From: Lactobacillus amylolyticus DSM 11664
GTDB taxonomy: Bacteria > Bacillota > Bacilli > Lactobacillales > Lactobacillaceae
NCBI RefSeq assembly: GCF_000178475.1
Contig: NZ_ADNY01000013.1
Span: 123,106 to 187,105, forward strand
Reading direction: 5' to 3'
DNA: 64,000 nucleotides
The number at the start of each line of letters is the position of its first letter. Position 1 is the stretch's first letter. The position numbers and the translations under genes were made by a program. The notes under the pieces are model-generated. The model ran no database searches. It saw nothing but the letters and a program-made list of their open reading frames with translations, and had not been told where the DNA came from. Below are positions 62,850 to 64,000 of the stretch, piece by piece.

Positions 62850-63728
62850 TTATTTGGCAACTTCTTTTAATTTTTTGTAGTTTTGCATCATCCAGTCACT
62901 ATAATGCACGCCATTGGGCATTGTTTCTCTAACATTTAATACAGGAATACCATTTTGTTTACATAATTTTACAAAGTTTTCTACCGTTGAACTCGATGCT
63001 TGAGTGTTGTTTACAAAGAAAGAAATCTTCTTTTCTTTTATTTCTGTTTGCATCTGATGAACGCTCTTAGCACTAGGATCTGTTTCATTCTCGACGGCTT
63101 CTTCGAAATCCTTGTCCCCGATTGTAAAATGGCAATCGTTTAAAGCATAGTCAAAGACTGGTTCACTTACGTAAACTTGTTTTTCTTTTGCCCCATTGAT
63201 TGTTTTTGCCAAAGCCTTGATCTTATTGATTTTGGCTAAATACTTTTTAGCTCTAGCTTGAAAATAAGATTTATGATCCGGATCAATTTGACCTGCTCTT
63301 TTCACTAAATAATTCACGTATTTTTCTGGCATTGCTAAATCATACCAAATATGAGGATTATCACCTGTTTTCAGGTGCATTAGATCTTCTCCAACTTTAG
63401 TTAGTTTTAAGTTATTGGATTTTGCTAAATTATTCATCCAATCATCGTAGCCTAAACCGTTAGCAATCAAGATATTTGACTCTGCTACTTCTTTAGCAGA
63501 GTCAACAGTTGCCTCAAAATCATGAGGATCTGTATTTCCGTTACTGATTATTGACTTTACAGTCCCATGTTTACCTATTATTTGTTTTGCTATATCACTG
63601 TATATATTTGTCGATGTAACGATATTTACTTTATGTTTTGATGTGCTCTCTTGCGATTTATTTTGACAGGCAGTTAAAGTTAACAATAATAAAAATAATG
63701 CGAGAAAAATATCGGTTCTTCTTTTCAT
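62850..63728 (-). CDS. Metal ABC transporter substrate-binding lipoprotein (ZnuA/AdcA-like)
   Basis: A 292-residue lipoprotein of the cluster A-I metal-binding family that delivers Zn or Mn to an ABC importer. The signal ends in the lipobox LTLTAC (Cys21). Likely metal ligands are His in GNTDPHDFEAT near 73, His in TGDNPHIWYDLA near 127, and acidic residues late in the chain. It lacks the long His-rich loop of many Zn-specific members. No ATPase or permease gene adjoins it; it sits alone between two tRNA clusters, so it must use a transporter encoded elsewhere. Confidence 0.9.
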   Translation of the reverse strand: MKRRTDIFLALFLLLLTLTACQNKSQESTSKHKVNIVTSTNIYSDIAKQIIGKHGTVKSIISNGNTDPHDFEATVDSAKEVAESNILIANGLGYDDWMNNLAKSNNLKLTKVGEDLMHLKTGDNPHIWYDLAMPEKYVNYLVKRAGQIDPDHKSYFQARAKKYLAKINKIKALAKTINGAKEKQVYVSEPVFDYALNDCHFTIGDKDFEEAVENETDPSAKSVHQMQTEIKEKKISFFVNNTQASSSTVENFVKLCKQNGIPVLNVRETMPNGVHYSDWMMQNYKKLKEVAK

Positions 63729-63778
63729 ATTTCATTCCTTTCTTGTTTAATCGAGTAAATTCTTCTAATAATTAAAAC

Positions 63779-63807
63779 AAAAAAAGGAAGACCTTAAAGA
63801 CCTTCCG
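63779..63807 (-). terminator. Terminator after the tRNA-Ser/tRNA-Val pair
   Basis: GGAAG pairs with CTTCC around an 11-base loop with partial pairing, followed by seven T on the minus strand. It lies ten bases past tRNA-Val and ahead of the lipoprotein gene. Confidence 0.75.
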
Positions 63808-63816
63808 TTCTCAATA

Positions 63817-63889
63817 TGGAGGATACAGGGCTCGAACCTGTGACCTCCTGCTTGTAAGGCAGATGCTCTCCCAGCTGAGCTAATCCTCC
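63817..63889 (-). tRNA. tRNA-Val(UAC), second copy
   Basis: Identical over its 73 bases to the copy at 62641-62713, with anticodon TAC. It follows tRNA-Ser by 19 bases on the same strand. Confidence 0.97.
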
Positions 63890-63908
63890 ATTCTGGGTAC
63901 AACCCCAA

Positions 63909-63999
63909 CGGAGTCTGAGGGATTTGAACCCTCGATACAGGTATAAACCCGTATACATGATTTCCAATCATGCTCCTTAAGCCACTCGGACAAGACTCC
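63909..63999 (-). tRNA. tRNA-Ser(GGA)
   Basis: GGAGTCT pairs with AGACTCC. The anticodon stem CATGA/TCATG holds loop TTGGAAA with anticodon GGA. The long variable arm (TACGGGTTTATACCTGTA) is expected for Ser. The gene ends one base before the window edge, so it is complete. Confidence 0.95.
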
Positions 64000-64000
64000 A

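Overview
The window looks like chromosomal DNA of a Lactobacillus from the L. acidophilus group (crispatus/helveticus/amylovorus/acidophilus relatives). The evidence is low G+C, Lactobacillus-type protein sequences, a secreted protein with an S-layer-like N-terminus, an SMK (SAM-III) riboswitch before metK, and a two-repeat remnant of a CRISPR whose repeat resembles the one I recall from this group. Almost all genes read on the minus strand.

Layout. 1-6352 is a replication and repair block: dnaI (cut by the window edge), dnaB, nrdR, coaE, mutM and polA, tightly packed. 6353-25660 is an accessory island between polA and purD. It holds a broken IS30-family element; a small secreted protein; an operon of four FAD/FMN flavoprotein reductase-like genes, two of them pseudogenes, behind a promoter with a perfect CcpA (cre) box; a frameshifted LysR regulator; a two-gene PLD-Snf2 helicase plus Eco57I-like methyltransferase pair; a neighbouring gene with a HEPN-type R-x4-H motif; a second small secreted protein; a degenerate tRNA; and the CRISPR remnant. 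25757-28159 has purD and a purH lacking its N-terminal domain, so the purine operon has been deleted down to a stump.

28432-51951 is mostly core: murC, a decayed C69 dipeptidase, ytpR-thioredoxin-trmB-ecsB-ecsA, hit/ytxH/prsA, yhaM-yhaN-yhaO-ylbF, a class A penicillin-binding protein, an RluA synthase, a HAD phosphatase, fba, argS with a T-box leader, an L,D-transpeptidase, nnrD, dacA, tRNA-Leu and pspC. 51996-54642 is variable: a secreted surface protein, a strong candidate small RNA, a cupin/mucin-binding chimeric pseudogene and a 29-residue membrane peptide gene. 54643-64000 returns to core: a polysaccharide flippase, leuS with a T-box leader, a PAP2 phosphatase, an MFS exporter, metK with its SAM-III riboswitch, tRNA-Glu/Val, a metal-binding lipoprotein, and tRNA-Val/Ser.

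Most notable points: the helicase-methyltransferase pair with an adjacent HEPN-like gene is the best candidate for an unusual defence locus, and it sits beside a collapsed CRISPR array. Seven loci are visibly broken (IS30 transposase, two flavoproteins, lysR, pepD-like, purH, cupin-MUB). Several of the indels fall in A-runs, so sequencing error must be excluded for those.
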